Below are positions 43,792 to 52,524 of a DNA stretch of 64,000 nucleotides, piece after piece (the stretch's first letter is position 1; each line of letters begins with the position of its first letter). Where the stretch lies: the NCBI GenBank assembly GCA_027532905.1, contig JAPZUA010000002.1, positions 558,001 through 622,000 of the forward strand, written 5' to 3'. The position numbers and the translations under genes are program-made. The notes beneath the pieces are model-generated. The model saw only the letters and a program-made list of their open reading frames with translations, was not told the DNA's origin and searched no databases. The DNA comes from Magnetospirillum sp. GTDB taxonomy: Bacteria; Pseudomonadota; Alphaproteobacteria; CACIAM-22H2.

Positions 43792-43867
43792 TGCCGATCC
43801 TGTCCTTGGCCTCGTAAGGCGGAAAGGATATCGGCAGTTCGCGTCGTTGGAAACCCTGGAAAGCGTC

Positions 43868-45631
43868 CTACCAGTTGGCCCAAGCGTCGCGCAGCGCCGC
43901 GAACGCGGCTTTGCGCGTCGTCTTGTCTTCGGCGATGAGGCCCTTGCGGTTCCAGCCGCGCTGGAAGCGCGTCTGGCGGCGCTCGGAGCGGAAATCGTAG
44001 AGCAGCCACACCGCCATGCCTTGCACGTACGGGAACAGGCGCAGAATATCGAGTTGGTTGCGGTAGAACGCCGCCTGGCGCTCTTCGCCGAACAGCAGTG
44101 TTTCGGCCCCGTGCAGGCCCGCGACCGCATCGGCCCCTGTTTCGCTGATCAGCAGCGGCTTGCCCGGATCGGAATTGGCGAGCAGGCGGGCGAGGTCTTT
44201 GGGATCGGGCTCGTACCAGCCGAAATATTCGTTGAGGCCGATCACGTCGAGCTTGGCGGCGAGTCGGTCTTCGATGCGGAACTTCTCGCGGTTCACAAGG
44301 CATGCCGCCGACACAAGCCGCGTGGGATCGGCGCGGCGTGCGGCGTCCGCGAGGGCGGCCATGAAGCGGTAGCGCGCGTCCGTGTCGGCGTTTTCGTTGC
44401 CGACCCCCCACAGAATCACGCTGGCGCGGTTGCGGTCGCGCGCCACAAGTTCCAAGAGCTGGTTCTCGGCATCGGCGTATGTATCGGGGTTGGCGAAATC
44501 AATCGCCCAATAGACCGGGATTTCGGCCCACAGCAGCACGCCCGCTTCGTCGGCCATTCGCGCCACCAGCGGGTCGTGCGGATAATGCGATAGGCGCAGG
44601 AAATTGCCGCCGAGCGCTTTGATGTCGGCAAGACGGCGCGCAATGTCGGCGGCGTCCGTGCAGCGGCCACGCACGACATCGTCTTCGTGCACGCACGCCC
44701 CTTTGAGACGAAGGGGCGATCCGTTCAGCAGTATGTCGGTGCCGCGCGTCGCAATGCGCCGGAAGCCGACGCGCTCGCGCATGCGGTCGCTGCCGCAGAC
44801 GATCTCGACATCGTAGAGGCGCGGGCGTTCGGGCGACCAAAGTTCGGGCATTGCGGCAATACGCGCAGTACCCACACCGCCCGCGATCTCGAGCGGTGCT
44901 TCGAGCCCGAGCTCGGACACAACCACGTGTGCCGCCGCATCGACCTGCGCCGAGAGTTCGACCCGTACCTCGATCGCCTTGTCGCTGTCGGCGGCAAGGT
45001 GCATGGCGAAGCTTTTGACGTGCAGGGCAGGGACCTGCATCAAGCCGACGCCGCGATGCAAGCCGCCATAGTTGAACCAGTCGAAATGCGACATCGGCAC
45101 GCGGTCGTCGCGGCGCCGGTTCTCGACATGGACCATGAGGCGATTTTTGCCTGCGACGAGTGCCTGCGTGGCATCAAGCGTGAACGGCGTCGAGCCGCCG
45201 CGATGCGCACCCAGAAAGCGGCCGTTCAGGAACACGCGCGCGGCGTAGTTCGCCGCCCCGAACTGCAGCAGTTGGCGCATGCCGGGGGCAGGGGCCGCAT
45301 CGAAGCTGCGCACATACCAGACCGCCCCCTCGTAGTGTTTGAGTTCGGGGCGCAGCAGGTTCCAGCACGACGGCACGGGGACGATGTCGGCCCCGCCGGG
45401 ATCGTAGTCGCGCGGCACGCGCCAACTTTCGGGCGGGGCGTCGTCGAGCGCGTACCAGCGCTGGCGCAAGCCTTCGTCGAATGGATCGAGCGTCATCTCC
45501 CAATCGCCGTCGAGCGATTGGACGGCACGCCCGCCCGGATCGACGAGGCTGCTTGCCCCCGCCCAATCGCGCGAGAAGGCGGCGGCGTAGTCCTCGTCGT
45601 GCAAATGCGCAAACGGATCTTCGACGGTCAT
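43868..45631 (-). CDS. Glycoside hydrolase family 2 (beta-galactosidase/beta-glucuronidase-like)
   Basis: The 587-residue protein has the GH2 domain order: sugar-binding jelly roll (about 40-210; QSLDGDWEMTLDPFDEGL, HRGGSTPFTLDATQAL), immunoglobulin-like domain (210-300) and TIM barrel (300-587). Acid/base Glu413 (LWGVGNENA) and nucleophile Glu497 (LLISETGA) are present. It lacks a signal peptide, so it should cleave an imported oligosaccharide or glycoside in the cytoplasm. It overlaps the toroid gene by 4 bp and is last in the LacI-controlled operon. The length matches glucuronidase-like rather than LacZ-type members. Confidence 0.88.
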   Translation of the reverse strand: MTVEDPFAHLHDEDYAAAFSRDWAGASSLVDPGGRAVQSLDGDWEMTLDPFDEGLRQRWYALDDAPPESWRVPRDYDPGGADIVPVPSCWNLLRPELKHYEGAVWYVRSFDAAPAPGMRQLLQFGAANYAARVFLNGRFLGAHRGGSTPFTLDATQALVAGKNRLMVHVENRRRDDRVPMSHFDWFNYGGLHRGVGLMQVPALHVKSFAMHLAADSDKAIEVRVELSAQVDAAAHVVVSELGLEAPLEIAGGVGTARIAAMPELWSPERPRLYDVEIVCGSDRMRERVGFRRIATRGTDILLNGSPLRLKGACVHEDDVVRGRCTDAADIARRLADIKALGGNFLRLSHYPHDPLVARMADEAGVLLWAEIPVYWAIDFANPDTYADAENQLLELVARDRNRASVILWGVGNENADTDARYRFMAALADAARRADPTRLVSAACLVNREKFRIEDRLAAKLDVIGLNEYFGWYEPDPKDLARLLANSDPGKPLLISETGADAVAGLHGAETLLFGEERQAAFYRNQLDILRLFPYVQGMAVWLLYDFRSERRQTRFQRGWNRKGLIAEDKTTRKAAFAALRDAWANW

Positions 45632-46782
45632 GGTTTGAGGCCGCGATACCCGATGCCGATCGAGCGCCGGAAGCGCCAGTCGAAGCGGCCGGGGAACAGC
45701 ACGTCCGAGGCCATCGCGATCGCGATCCAGCGGAACCACGTCGCAAACGTGTTCGACAGGCCCTGCGGCTCCTCATAGCCGCGCACCCAGCCGTCCTGGC
45801 GGCGGGTGCCGGTGCGCACGTCCGCAAAGCCGCCGTCGTTGTTCTGCTCGTCGAGAATGGCTTCGAGGATCGCGGCAAGCCAGCCGAGCGCTTTGGGCGT
45901 GGGCGCTTTGCTGGCTGCAAGCCCGTGCACGAGCACGTCGACAATGTCGACGTCGATGCACGCACTGTCGACGCGCGGCGGCAGCGTGAGGCAATACTCG
46001 ACCGCGCGCTCGAAGAAGGGCGGCGTGCGGCCCATCGCGTACCAGATGTGATAATTGTGCATCGAGCCTGCCATCGCGTGCAGCAGGCGCGTGGGGTCGC
46101 TGGCTTGGCCTACACCCCAGAAGCCCGTGCTCGGCTCCTGCAGCCGATCGTGCCACGCGAACAGAATGTCGAGGCATACGGCGACCGCCGCATTGTCGGC
46201 CGCGTTGCCGTGGCGGGCGAGCGCAAACAGGAAGCCCGCGAGATTGACGATGTTGTTGCCCTCTTGCCAGGGATCGCGAAGGTCGCGCTCGGCAAGCCAC
46301 GCTTTGAGGTGCGTTGGCTCGAGATAGGGCCGCACGAAATCGAGCACGGGCGCGCGCGCCGGGTCGAGAGCTTCGATGGCGCCCAAGGTGTAGTTGGTCA
46401 CGTGGAAATCGATGTAGCGCCACGTCTCGTCGCGGTCGGGTTTCTTGAATACCGCGTCGTCGCGCATTTCGGGGATGCGGAACACGCCGTCGCCTCGCCG
46501 GAAGCCTTCGAGCCAAGCCACGAGTTGGCTGCGCGCGGCCGCATCGCCGAGTCCGAGGGCCGAAAAACCGCCGATCAGATCGGCGCACATGATGCCGTTG
46601 TAGGTGCCCGGCAGTGCCACGCCCGGCCATTTTGTGGCGTCGTGCGCGGGCGATATGCGCAGCACGCCCGCTGGCGCTTGCGTCACCTGCATCGATGCAA
46701 GCCAAGCGATCGAGCGCCCGCGCGCCGCTTCTATGCGGCTTGCAAGTCCGACCCGTTCGTCGTGTCCGCCCAAATCGTTCAT
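45628..46782 (-). CDS. Alpha/alpha-toroid (prenyltransferase/squalene cyclase-like) protein of unknown function
   Basis: The 384-residue soluble protein appears helical, with repeats resembling terpenoid cyclase or protein prenyltransferase toroids. Examples are WPGVALPGTYNGIMCADLIG, then DPWQEGNNIVNLAGFLFALA, and LDEQNNDGGFADV. I do not recognise a characterised homologue. Its place between the sugar permeases and the GH2 enzyme, with 4-bp overlaps on both sides, implies a role in using the same glycoside, for example as a lyase or hydrolase of the six-hairpin type. It has no signal peptide. Confidence 0.7.
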   Translation of the reverse strand: MNDLGGHDERVGLASRIEAARGRSIAWLASMQVTQAPAGVLRISPAHDATKWPGVALPGTYNGIMCADLIGGFSALGLGDAAARSQLVAWLEGFRRGDGVFRIPEMRDDAVFKKPDRDETWRYIDFHVTNYTLGAIEALDPARAPVLDFVRPYLEPTHLKAWLAERDLRDPWQEGNNIVNLAGFLFALARHGNAADNAAVAVCLDILFAWHDRLQEPSTGFWGVGQASDPTRLLHAMAGSMHNYHIWYAMGRTPPFFERAVEYCLTLPPRVDSACIDVDIVDVLVHGLAASKAPTPKALGWLAAILEAILDEQNNDGGFADVRTGTRRQDGWVRGYEEPQGLSNTFATWFRWIAIAMASDVLFPGRFDWRFRRSIGIGYRGLKP

Positions 46783-47630
46783 CCCTTGACCGCTCCCGCC
46801 GCCATGCCTTCCATCACCCGCCGCTGCGCCAGCACGAACAGAACCGCGACCGGCAAGGTCGTGACGAAGGCCAATGCCATGATGCCGCGGAAATTGGAGC
46901 CGAGTTCGCCGTTCATCGCAAGCAACGCGACTGGCAGCGTGAAGGTGTCGGGCGAGCGCGAAATCACGAGGATCGGAAACCATTGCGACCAGTTGATCAG
47001 GAACGTGATCAGCGCCACGGTCGCCAGGATCGGTTTTGCCATCGGCAGGATGATCTTGAACAGGATCTGCGCTTCGCTGGCGCCGTCGCAAATGCCGGCC
47101 TCGATCACTTCGCGCGGCAGCGTGCGGAAGAACTGGTCGAACAGGAAAAACTGGATCGGCCCCAGCGCCAAGAACAGCACGATGCCAGCGTAGGAGCCGA
47201 GCAGGCCGAGCTTGAAGACCACGATATAGACCGGGATCACGAGCAGCATGTAGGGATACATGATCGTGAGGAGAAAGCCGTAGCGCAGCCAGCGGAAGCC
47301 CGGCAGCTCGGGCTTGCGCGTGAGCGCGTAGGCCCCCGCCGCCGTCACGACTACGCCGAGCACGGTCGAGGCACCCGTAATCGCGAACGAGTTCGCCACA
47401 TACTGCCAGAACGACACGCCGCCGATGCGCTGGATTTCGGCGAAGATCGAAAAATCGAACTGCTCGGGCCACAGCCGTAGCGGATCGCCCGTCACCTGGC
47501 GCGCATTGCGGAACATGCCGAGGCACATCCACCAATAAGGATAGAGGAAGAGAAGGCTCAGCGACGTGGCGAACGCGTAGAGCGCTGCCGTCGTTGCATT
47601 GCTTTGCCAGCCGCGCCGTTGCGCCATCAT
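46779..47630 (-). CDS. CUT1 sugar ABC transporter permease (MalG/UgpE-like)
   Basis: The 283-residue membrane protein has six hydrophobic segments and the coupling motif EAGICDGASEAQILFKIILPMAKP. The start is the first of two adjacent ATG codons, overlapping the stop of the other permease. The open frame beyond is a shadow. It pairs with the MalF-like gene. Confidence 0.9.
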   Translation of the reverse strand: MMAQRRGWQSNATTAALYAFATSLSLLFLYPYWWMCLGMFRNARQVTGDPLRLWPEQFDFSIFAEIQRIGGVSFWQYVANSFAITGASTVLGVVVTAAGAYALTRKPELPGFRWLRYGFLLTIMYPYMLLVIPVYIVVFKLGLLGSYAGIVLFLALGPIQFFLFDQFFRTLPREVIEAGICDGASEAQILFKIILPMAKPILATVALITFLINWSQWFPILVISRSPDTFTLPVALLAMNGELGSNFRGIMALAFVTTLPVAVLFVLAQRRVMEGMAAGAVKG

Positions 47631-48553
47631 TTGGGACCGCGCCCTTCCGAGAGTTTGAAAGCGCCGAGCGACAAGGCGATCACGATCGCGAAGAGCAGGC
47701 TCGCCATTGCGGTTGCCTCGCCGTAACGGCCTTGGTCGAACAGCTGGTAGGCGTAGTAGCTCACGAAATTTGTGCGCTCGGCAGGCCCGCCCTTCGTCAT
47801 CACCACGACGACGGTGAAGGTCTTGAGGAACTGCACCGTCGCGTAGACGAGATTGATGATGATGGCCGGGCGCAGCTGCGGCAGAATGATGAAGCGCCAT
47901 TTCTGCCAGACGGTCGCACCGTCGATGGATGCTGCCTCCTCGAGTGCGCGGTCGCGCATCGCAAGATTGGCCAAGAAGATCGTCATGTAGAAGCCGGCAT
48001 GGTGCCAGAGTTCGGCGATCAGCACGGCGATCGTGACCGTATCGACGCTCGAGAGACCGCCGAAAGCAGGCAGGCCGAGCTGCTCGGCCGCCGCATTGAT
48101 CGCACCGAAACTGCGGTCGTAGAGCCAGCGCCACACCACATAGCCCGCCACGTCGGGTGTCACGACGGGCAGGAAGATCGCAAGGCGGAAGAACATCGAG
48201 CCTGCGCGAAGACGCGGACTGTCGATCAGGATCGCGACGCCGAGCGCGAAGGCGAGATTGGCCGCGACCGCGAGCGCCGCGTACCAAAGCGTGCGCCACA
48301 GCGACGTGAGGAAAATCGGGTCGGCCAGCACGGTCGCGTAGTTGGCGAAGCCCACATAGGTTGGGTTCGGCGATAGGGCCGAGGCCGAGGCGGTCAGCGA
48401 AACTTGGATCGAAAGGGCGATCGGCCACAGGCCGAACACGATGGTCAGCGCCGCAAAGGGTGCGACGAACAGATAGAACACCCGATTGCGCCAGGCGAGA
48501 TCGAGCGCTTCGGCGGCCGATTGCAGGCGGGAGGGTGCGGCGGCAAGGGGCAT
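47627..48553 (-). CDS. CUT1 sugar ABC transporter permease (MalF/UgpA-like)
   Basis: The 308-residue membrane protein carries the coupling loop EEAASIDGATVWQKWRFIILPQL and the typical C-terminal FVVVVMTKGGP-like segment. It follows the binding-protein gene after a 49-bp gap that contains a stable hairpin, and no clear ribosome site precedes its ATG. Expression may therefore be lower than that of the binding protein. Confidence 0.9.
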   Translation of the reverse strand: MPLAAAPSRLQSAAEALDLAWRNRVFYLFVAPFAALTIVFGLWPIALSIQVSLTASASALSPNPTYVGFANYATVLADPIFLTSLWRTLWYAALAVAANLAFALGVAILIDSPRLRAGSMFFRLAIFLPVVTPDVAGYVVWRWLYDRSFGAINAAAEQLGLPAFGGLSSVDTVTIAVLIAELWHHAGFYMTIFLANLAMRDRALEEAASIDGATVWQKWRFIILPQLRPAIIINLVYATVQFLKTFTVVVVMTKGGPAERTNFVSYYAYQLFDQGRYGEATAMASLLFAIVIALSLGAFKLSEGRGPK

Positions 48554-48565
48554 CGTGAATCGAAA

Positions 48566-48592
48566 CGGCCGACGGGGTGTGCCCGTCGGCCG
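48566..48592 (-). terminator. Intergenic hairpin (attenuator or mRNA stabiliser) after the CUT1 binding protein
   Basis: CGGCCGACGGG and CCCGTCGGCCG form a perfect 11-bp stem around a 5-base loop. On the minus strand it is followed only by TTTCG, so termination would be partial. It sits between the binding-protein stop and the permease start, as the intergenic repeat does between malE and malF in enteric bacteria. Confidence 0.6.
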
Positions 48593-48602
48593 CTCTTGGT
48601 CC

Positions 48603-49898
48603 TCAGTTGCTGGCTTTGAGTTTGGCCGCGAGTTCGCGCATTTCCTTCGCGGTTTCGGCAATGAAGGGCTTCCAGTCGGCCGGCGGAGCCGCGATGCCGG
48701 CGAGCAGTTTGCGATGGAAGGCCGCTTCCAGCTCCGGATAGAACGTATGGATCGATTCCGGGAAATCGTACGCGACCAGGCGATGCTGGGCGCGCGCGAA
48801 ATACTGCTGGCGTGGCGAGAGCGCGTCGACATTGAGGTCCTTGCGCACGCCCGCACCGACGAGCTCGAGCGATGCCTGCTGGGCCTCCTTGCCGAGCAGG
48901 AATTTGGCGAACTCGACGGCGAGCGCGCGGTTCGGCGAGTTCTCGGGCACGGCCACGCCGCGCATGCCGCCGATCACGACCGCGTTGTCGCGGTTGGCCG
49001 CGAATTTCGGCCACGGACCCGACACGAAATCGCCGCCCAACGCGTTGGCGTTGTCCCAGCCGCGCACGTTCCAGTCGCCGACGCGGAACATGCCCGCCCG
49101 GCTGCCGAGGATCACCTGGTACATTTCGGTGAAGGAATGGTTGATCGTGTCGGGGGCGACGAAGCGGTAGCTCGAATAGGTCTTGAGGAATTCTTCGAGC
49201 ACCTGGGCATGCGCCGGTTGGTCGATCATGATCTTGCCGTCGGGATCGATCAGCGTGTGGCGCAGGCCCGAGCCGAAGGTGAACAGGTCGAGCATGTGGA
49301 TGAGGTCGCGGGGTTTGGCGGCCTGCAGCGCCATGCCGAACGTGTCGGCGCGGCCGTTGCCGTCGGGATCGGATTCGCGGAACTTGGCCGAGATGCGCTT
49401 CACGTCGTCCCAGGTCTGCGGGAACTGTTCGCCCGTCTTGTCGAGCCAGGATTTGCGCACGCCGAAGGCCATCTGCACGCGCTGCACGGGCAGGATGATC
49501 ATCTTGTTCTTGAACGTGGCCACGCGCAGATCGTCTTCGCCGAGGAATCCCTTGTCGGCGATGCTTGCGAGCGTCGCGCGCAGATCCATGATCTTGCCGG
49601 TCTGCTGCTCGATGCGGATCACGCGCTCGTAGTTGTTGAAGATGAGGTCCGGGGCGGTGTTCGTGTTGATCGAGCTGATGACGCGGCCGAACCATTGGTC
49701 GGTCGGGTAGCTGATCGAGCGCACGGAAACGCCGGGGCGCGTCTTGGCGAACTCCGCACCCGCACGTTCGAACATCGCAACGCCATTGTCGCCGAGATCG
49801 TGCCAGATCACCAGTTGCTGGGCCTTTAGGCCGGTCGGGCTCGCCATGGCGGCTGCAGCCGCAACGAAGACGCCGCCCAGAAGTCGCGCGATGCGCAT
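48603..49898 (-). CDS. Family 1 extracellular sugar-binding protein (CUT1)
   Basis: The 431-residue protein has a Sec signal (MRIARLLGGVFVAAAAAMAS, cleavage near LKAQQ) and the SBP_bac_1 pattern (QQLVIWHDLGDNGVAMFERA, APDLIFNNYERV, GGMRGVAVPENSPN). It captures an oligosaccharide or glycoside for the two following permeases. AGGGAGGA precedes the ATG. It is the first gene of the operon, with an operator and promoter just upstream. No ATPase gene is in the operon. Confidence 0.9.
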   Translation of the reverse strand: MRIARLLGGVFVAAAAAMASPTGLKAQQLVIWHDLGDNGVAMFERAGAEFAKTRPGVSVRSISYPTDQWFGRVISSINTNTAPDLIFNNYERVIRIEQQTGKIMDLRATLASIADKGFLGEDDLRVATFKNKMIILPVQRVQMAFGVRKSWLDKTGEQFPQTWDDVKRISAKFRESDPDGNGRADTFGMALQAAKPRDLIHMLDLFTFGSGLRHTLIDPDGKIMIDQPAHAQVLEEFLKTYSSYRFVAPDTINHSFTEMYQVILGSRAGMFRVGDWNVRGWDNANALGGDFVSGPWPKFAANRDNAVVIGGMRGVAVPENSPNRALAVEFAKFLLGKEAQQASLELVGAGVRKDLNVDALSPRQQYFARAQHRLVAYDFPESIHTFYPELEAAFHRKLLAGIAAPPADWKPFIAETAKEMRELAAKLKASN

Positions 49899-49932
49899 CG
49901 GTTCCTCCCTTTTTTGCTTCCCTGGTTTTTAG

Positions 49933-49946
49933 GGAAATCGTTTACC
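49933..49946. promoter_or_regulatory. LacI-type operator GGAAATCGTTTACC
   Basis: This 14-bp inverted repeat with central CG fits the LacI/GalR-family operator pattern. It lies between the divergent lacI-like and binding-protein genes, close to the expected transcription start of the minus-strand promoter. Binding of the adjacent regulator is strongly suggested. Confidence 0.75.
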
Positions 49947-49952
49947 TAACGC

Positions 49953-49981
49953 AGTATAGTCGTCCCGTTTCGGATTCGCAA
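49953..49981 (-). promoter_or_regulatory. Sigma-70 promoter of the glycoside transport operon
   Basis: On the minus strand TTGCGA (49981-49976) and TATACT (49958-49953) are spaced by 17 bp. The predicted start site falls on the operator, so the LacI-type protein would repress by blocking initiation. Confidence 0.6.
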
Positions 49982-49989
49982 GGAGCCTG

Positions 49990-51030
49990 ATGGCCGAGAG
50001 ATCCAAACCCCCAGTGCAAGCGCGTGGGGCCAAGCCCGCCTCGATCGCGGACGTGGCGCGGGCCGCCGGCGTTTCGATCGCGACGGTTTCGCGCATCGTC
50101 AACGGCACCACCGGCAAGGCGTCGGCGGCAACGGTCGCGCGCGTGCAGGCAACGATCGCGCAAGTCGGCTATCGGCCGACCGGGGCGGGGCAGGCCTTGC
50201 GCAAGGGGCAGAGCCGCCTTGTGGCCGTACTCGCCGCCAATCTCGCGAACCCCGCAATGGCGGCGATCGCGGCCTCGATCGAAACGGCGCTTCGCGACGT
50301 GGGCCTTGCGATGGTGCTGTGCGACACGCACGACAATCCCGATCTGCAAGACGAGTATTTGAGCGAGATGCGCGCCCAAGCCGTGCGTGCAACCGTGCTG
50401 CTGGGGGCCGTGCGCAGCAAGCAGCTTTCCAACGCGATGGCGGGGGCGGCACCGCTGCTGTTCGTCAATCGCCGCTGCCCCATCGACAAGGCGGCAGCGT
50501 TTGTCGGTATCGACAACCAAGCTGCCGGGGCTGCCGTTGCGAAGGCTTTGCACGCTCGCGTGCCGAAGGGGGCGCTGGCGGTGATCCACGGCTCGCTCGA
50601 ATCCTCGGCGACTTCCGACCGCATCGCCGGGTTTCGCCGCCAGCTGCAGGCACTCGGCCGCACCTTGCTCGATATCGATGTGCCGGCGGCACTCGGCGCG
50701 GACCATTTGGCGCTGGGCCACGCGGCAACGGCACTGCTGCTGGCGCAGCCTGTGCGGCCCGCCGCGATCTTCTGCGCGTCCGACCTCATTGCGTACGGCA
50801 CGCATCGTCGTTTGCGCGAAGCTGGCCTGCGCGTGCCGCAGGACATGCTGCTGATCGGCTTCGACGATAATCCGCTCAACGACTGGATCGCGCCCTGGCT
50901 CGCCTCGGTGCGCGTGCCCTATGCTGCCTTCGGCCCCGCCATCGTCGCGATGCTGGGCGAAATGTGGCGCGGCGAAAGACCGGCGGCACGCTTGCTCGAC
51001 TATACGCTCGTGGATCGGCCGCAGGCTTGA
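49990..51030 (+). CDS. LacI/GalR-family transcriptional regulator
   Basis: The 346-residue protein has the N-terminal helix-turn-helix ASIADVARAAGVSIATVSRI, with the hinge at GYRPTGAGQALRKG. A periplasmic-binding-like effector domain follows (LVAVLAANLANPAMAAIA, AIFCASDLIAYGTHRRLR, LIGFDDNPLNDWI). AGGAG lies 4 bp before the ATG. It is divergent from the CUT1 sugar operon and very probably represses it until an imported sugar binds. Confidence 0.92.
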   Translation: MAERSKPPVQARGAKPASIADVARAAGVSIATVSRIVNGTTGKASAATVARVQATIAQVGYRPTGAGQALRKGQSRLVAVLAANLANPAMAAIAASIETALRDVGLAMVLCDTHDNPDLQDEYLSEMRAQAVRATVLLGAVRSKQLSNAMAGAAPLLFVNRRCPIDKAAAFVGIDNQAAGAAVAKALHARVPKGALAVIHGSLESSATSDRIAGFRRQLQALGRTLLDIDVPAALGADHLALGHAATALLLAQPVRPAAIFCASDLIAYGTHRRLREAGLRVPQDMLLIGFDDNPLNDWIAPWLASVRVPYAAFGPAIVAMLGEMWRGERPAARLLDYTLVDRPQA

Positions 51031-51081
51031 TTATGGCCGTGTTCGTCGGCACGCTGTAGCGTTCTTGCGAAGGAGAAGCTG

Positions 51082-51270
51082 GTGCGCGACGAAATACTCG
51101 AGATCTGTGCCGAAACGCTGCGCAAGGAAGGCCATGCGGCGGCGACGGGCGCCAAGCTGTTCGAAGACCGCATGCTGGCGGCGGCGGCGGTAGCACTGCT
51201 GCGCGATTGCCGTCCCATGCCCGTGATCGTCGAACTCATCGCCGAGCTCGATGCGGTCGCCAAAAAGTAA
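51082..51270 (+). CDS. Small hypothetical protein (62 residues)
   Basis: The frame starts at GTG with AGGAG 6 bp upstream and ends TAA. The product is a helical, soluble-looking peptide: an acidic N-terminal helix (MRDEILEICAETLRKEG), a middle part with KLFEDRMLAAAAVALLRDC and a C-terminal helix (VIVELIAELDAVAKK). I recognise no family. It lies between the lacI gene and the iron-type alcohol dehydrogenase, 51 and 78 bp from each. The good ribosome site is the main support. Confidence 0.55.
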   Translation: MRDEILEICAETLRKEGHAAATGAKLFEDRMLAAAAVALLRDCRPMPVIVELIAELDAVAKK

Positions 51271-51348
51271 AGAGCGGCGTTGCGCGCGGGCGTCCGCCCC
51301 GATACGGTTTCGCATCGTTCATAAGCTGTACGCCGGAGCCGTCGCCCC

Positions 51349-52524
51349 ATGAAAGAACCTGCCGCCGATTTCGTGTTTTTTCACTCCACGCGCCGGGTCG
51401 TGCATGCCAGCGGTGCGCTCGAGCGGCTCGACGGACTCGCCAAGGAATTCGGCTGCGCGCGGCCGGCACTCGTGATCGACGGGTTCTTCGTCGGCGGCCC
51501 GATCGAGGCGCGCGCTGTGGCAGCCCTCAAGGCCGGCACTGGCACGGCACCCGTAGTGGCGCCGGTGCCCACGCACGAGCCCACGACCGACACGATCGCG
51601 GCGGCGGCGGCCTCCCTTGCGGTGGCTGATCCGGATTTGATCGTCGCGGTCGGCGGCGGCTCGGCCATGGATACGGCCAAAGTCGCCCGCATGCTTCTAT
51701 CCAATCCGGGGCCGGTCGAAGCGATCTCGGGCTTCGGCAAAAGCTTGCGTCCGCATCGCTCGCTGTTTGTATGCGCACCAACCACGGCCGGGACGGGGTC
51801 GGAAGTGTCGGAATCGGCGATCGCGGCCAAGGTCGGTTCGGAGGTAAAGCTCATCTTCCGTTCGCCCGAAATGACGGCCGCCATCGCCTTGCTCGATCCG
51901 ACGCTGACCGCGAGCTGCCCGGCGGTCGTGACCGCACAATCGGGCTATGATGCGGTCACGCATGCGGTCGAAGCCTACGTCTCGAACGCTTCTTCGCTCA
52001 TGACCGATCCGTTTGCGCTCGAGGCGATGCGCCTGCTGGCGAAGTGGCTGCCCGTCGCCTATGCCGAGCCCGGCAATATGGTCGCGCGCAGTGCGTGCCT
52101 CATCGGCTCGTGCCAAGCCGCGATTGCGTTCAACAGCGCCAATCTGGGCCTCGCCCACGCGTTTGCGGCACCCTTGGGTGCCTTGCACGGGGTGGCGCAC
52201 GGTCTTGGCAATGCACTCGCATTGCCGGTCGTCACGGCCTTCAACGCGCCGATGCTGGGAGCCAAGGGCGAGGCGATCGCGGCTGCGTTTGGCGCGTCTT
52301 CGGCGGCGGCGGCCATGTCGAAGCTGCGCCATACGCTGGGTCTCGATCTGTCGCTCGACCGCTACGTGCCGGACGACGCGGCGCGCGAGAAAGTGGCGCA
52401 GGCCGCGATGCGCTCGGGCCAGGTCAAAATGAATCCGCGCCTGGCCACCATCGACCATGCACGCGCAATGCTGGCCGCCATGCGCACGCCCACGGGCGGG
52501 GCGGCGCCGGTGTTCGCCGAATGA
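51349..52524 (+). CDS. Iron-containing (group III) alcohol dehydrogenase
   Basis: The 391-residue NAD(P)-dependent enzyme has the GGGSAMDTAK nucleotide site near residue 102 and metal ligands Asp201, His205, His270 and His284. Their spacing matches that of FucO-type enzymes. It would oxidise an alcohol or reduce an aldehyde or keto acid, for example maleylacetate-like substrates. The stop overlaps the GGT-like gene (ATGA), so the two are co-translated. Confidence 0.88.
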   Translation: MKEPAADFVFFHSTRRVVHASGALERLDGLAKEFGCARPALVIDGFFVGGPIEARAVAALKAGTGTAPVVAPVPTHEPTTDTIAAAAASLAVADPDLIVAVGGGSAMDTAKVARMLLSNPGPVEAISGFGKSLRPHRSLFVCAPTTAGTGSEVSESAIAAKVGSEVKLIFRSPEMTAAIALLDPTLTASCPAVVTAQSGYDAVTHAVEAYVSNASSLMTDPFALEAMRLLAKWLPVAYAEPGNMVARSACLIGSCQAAIAFNSANLGLAHAFAAPLGALHGVAHGLGNALALPVVTAFNAPMLGAKGEAIAAAFGASSAAAAMSKLRHTLGLDLSLDRYVPDDAAREKVAQAAMRSGQVKMNPRLATIDHARAMLAAMRTPTGGAAPVFAE

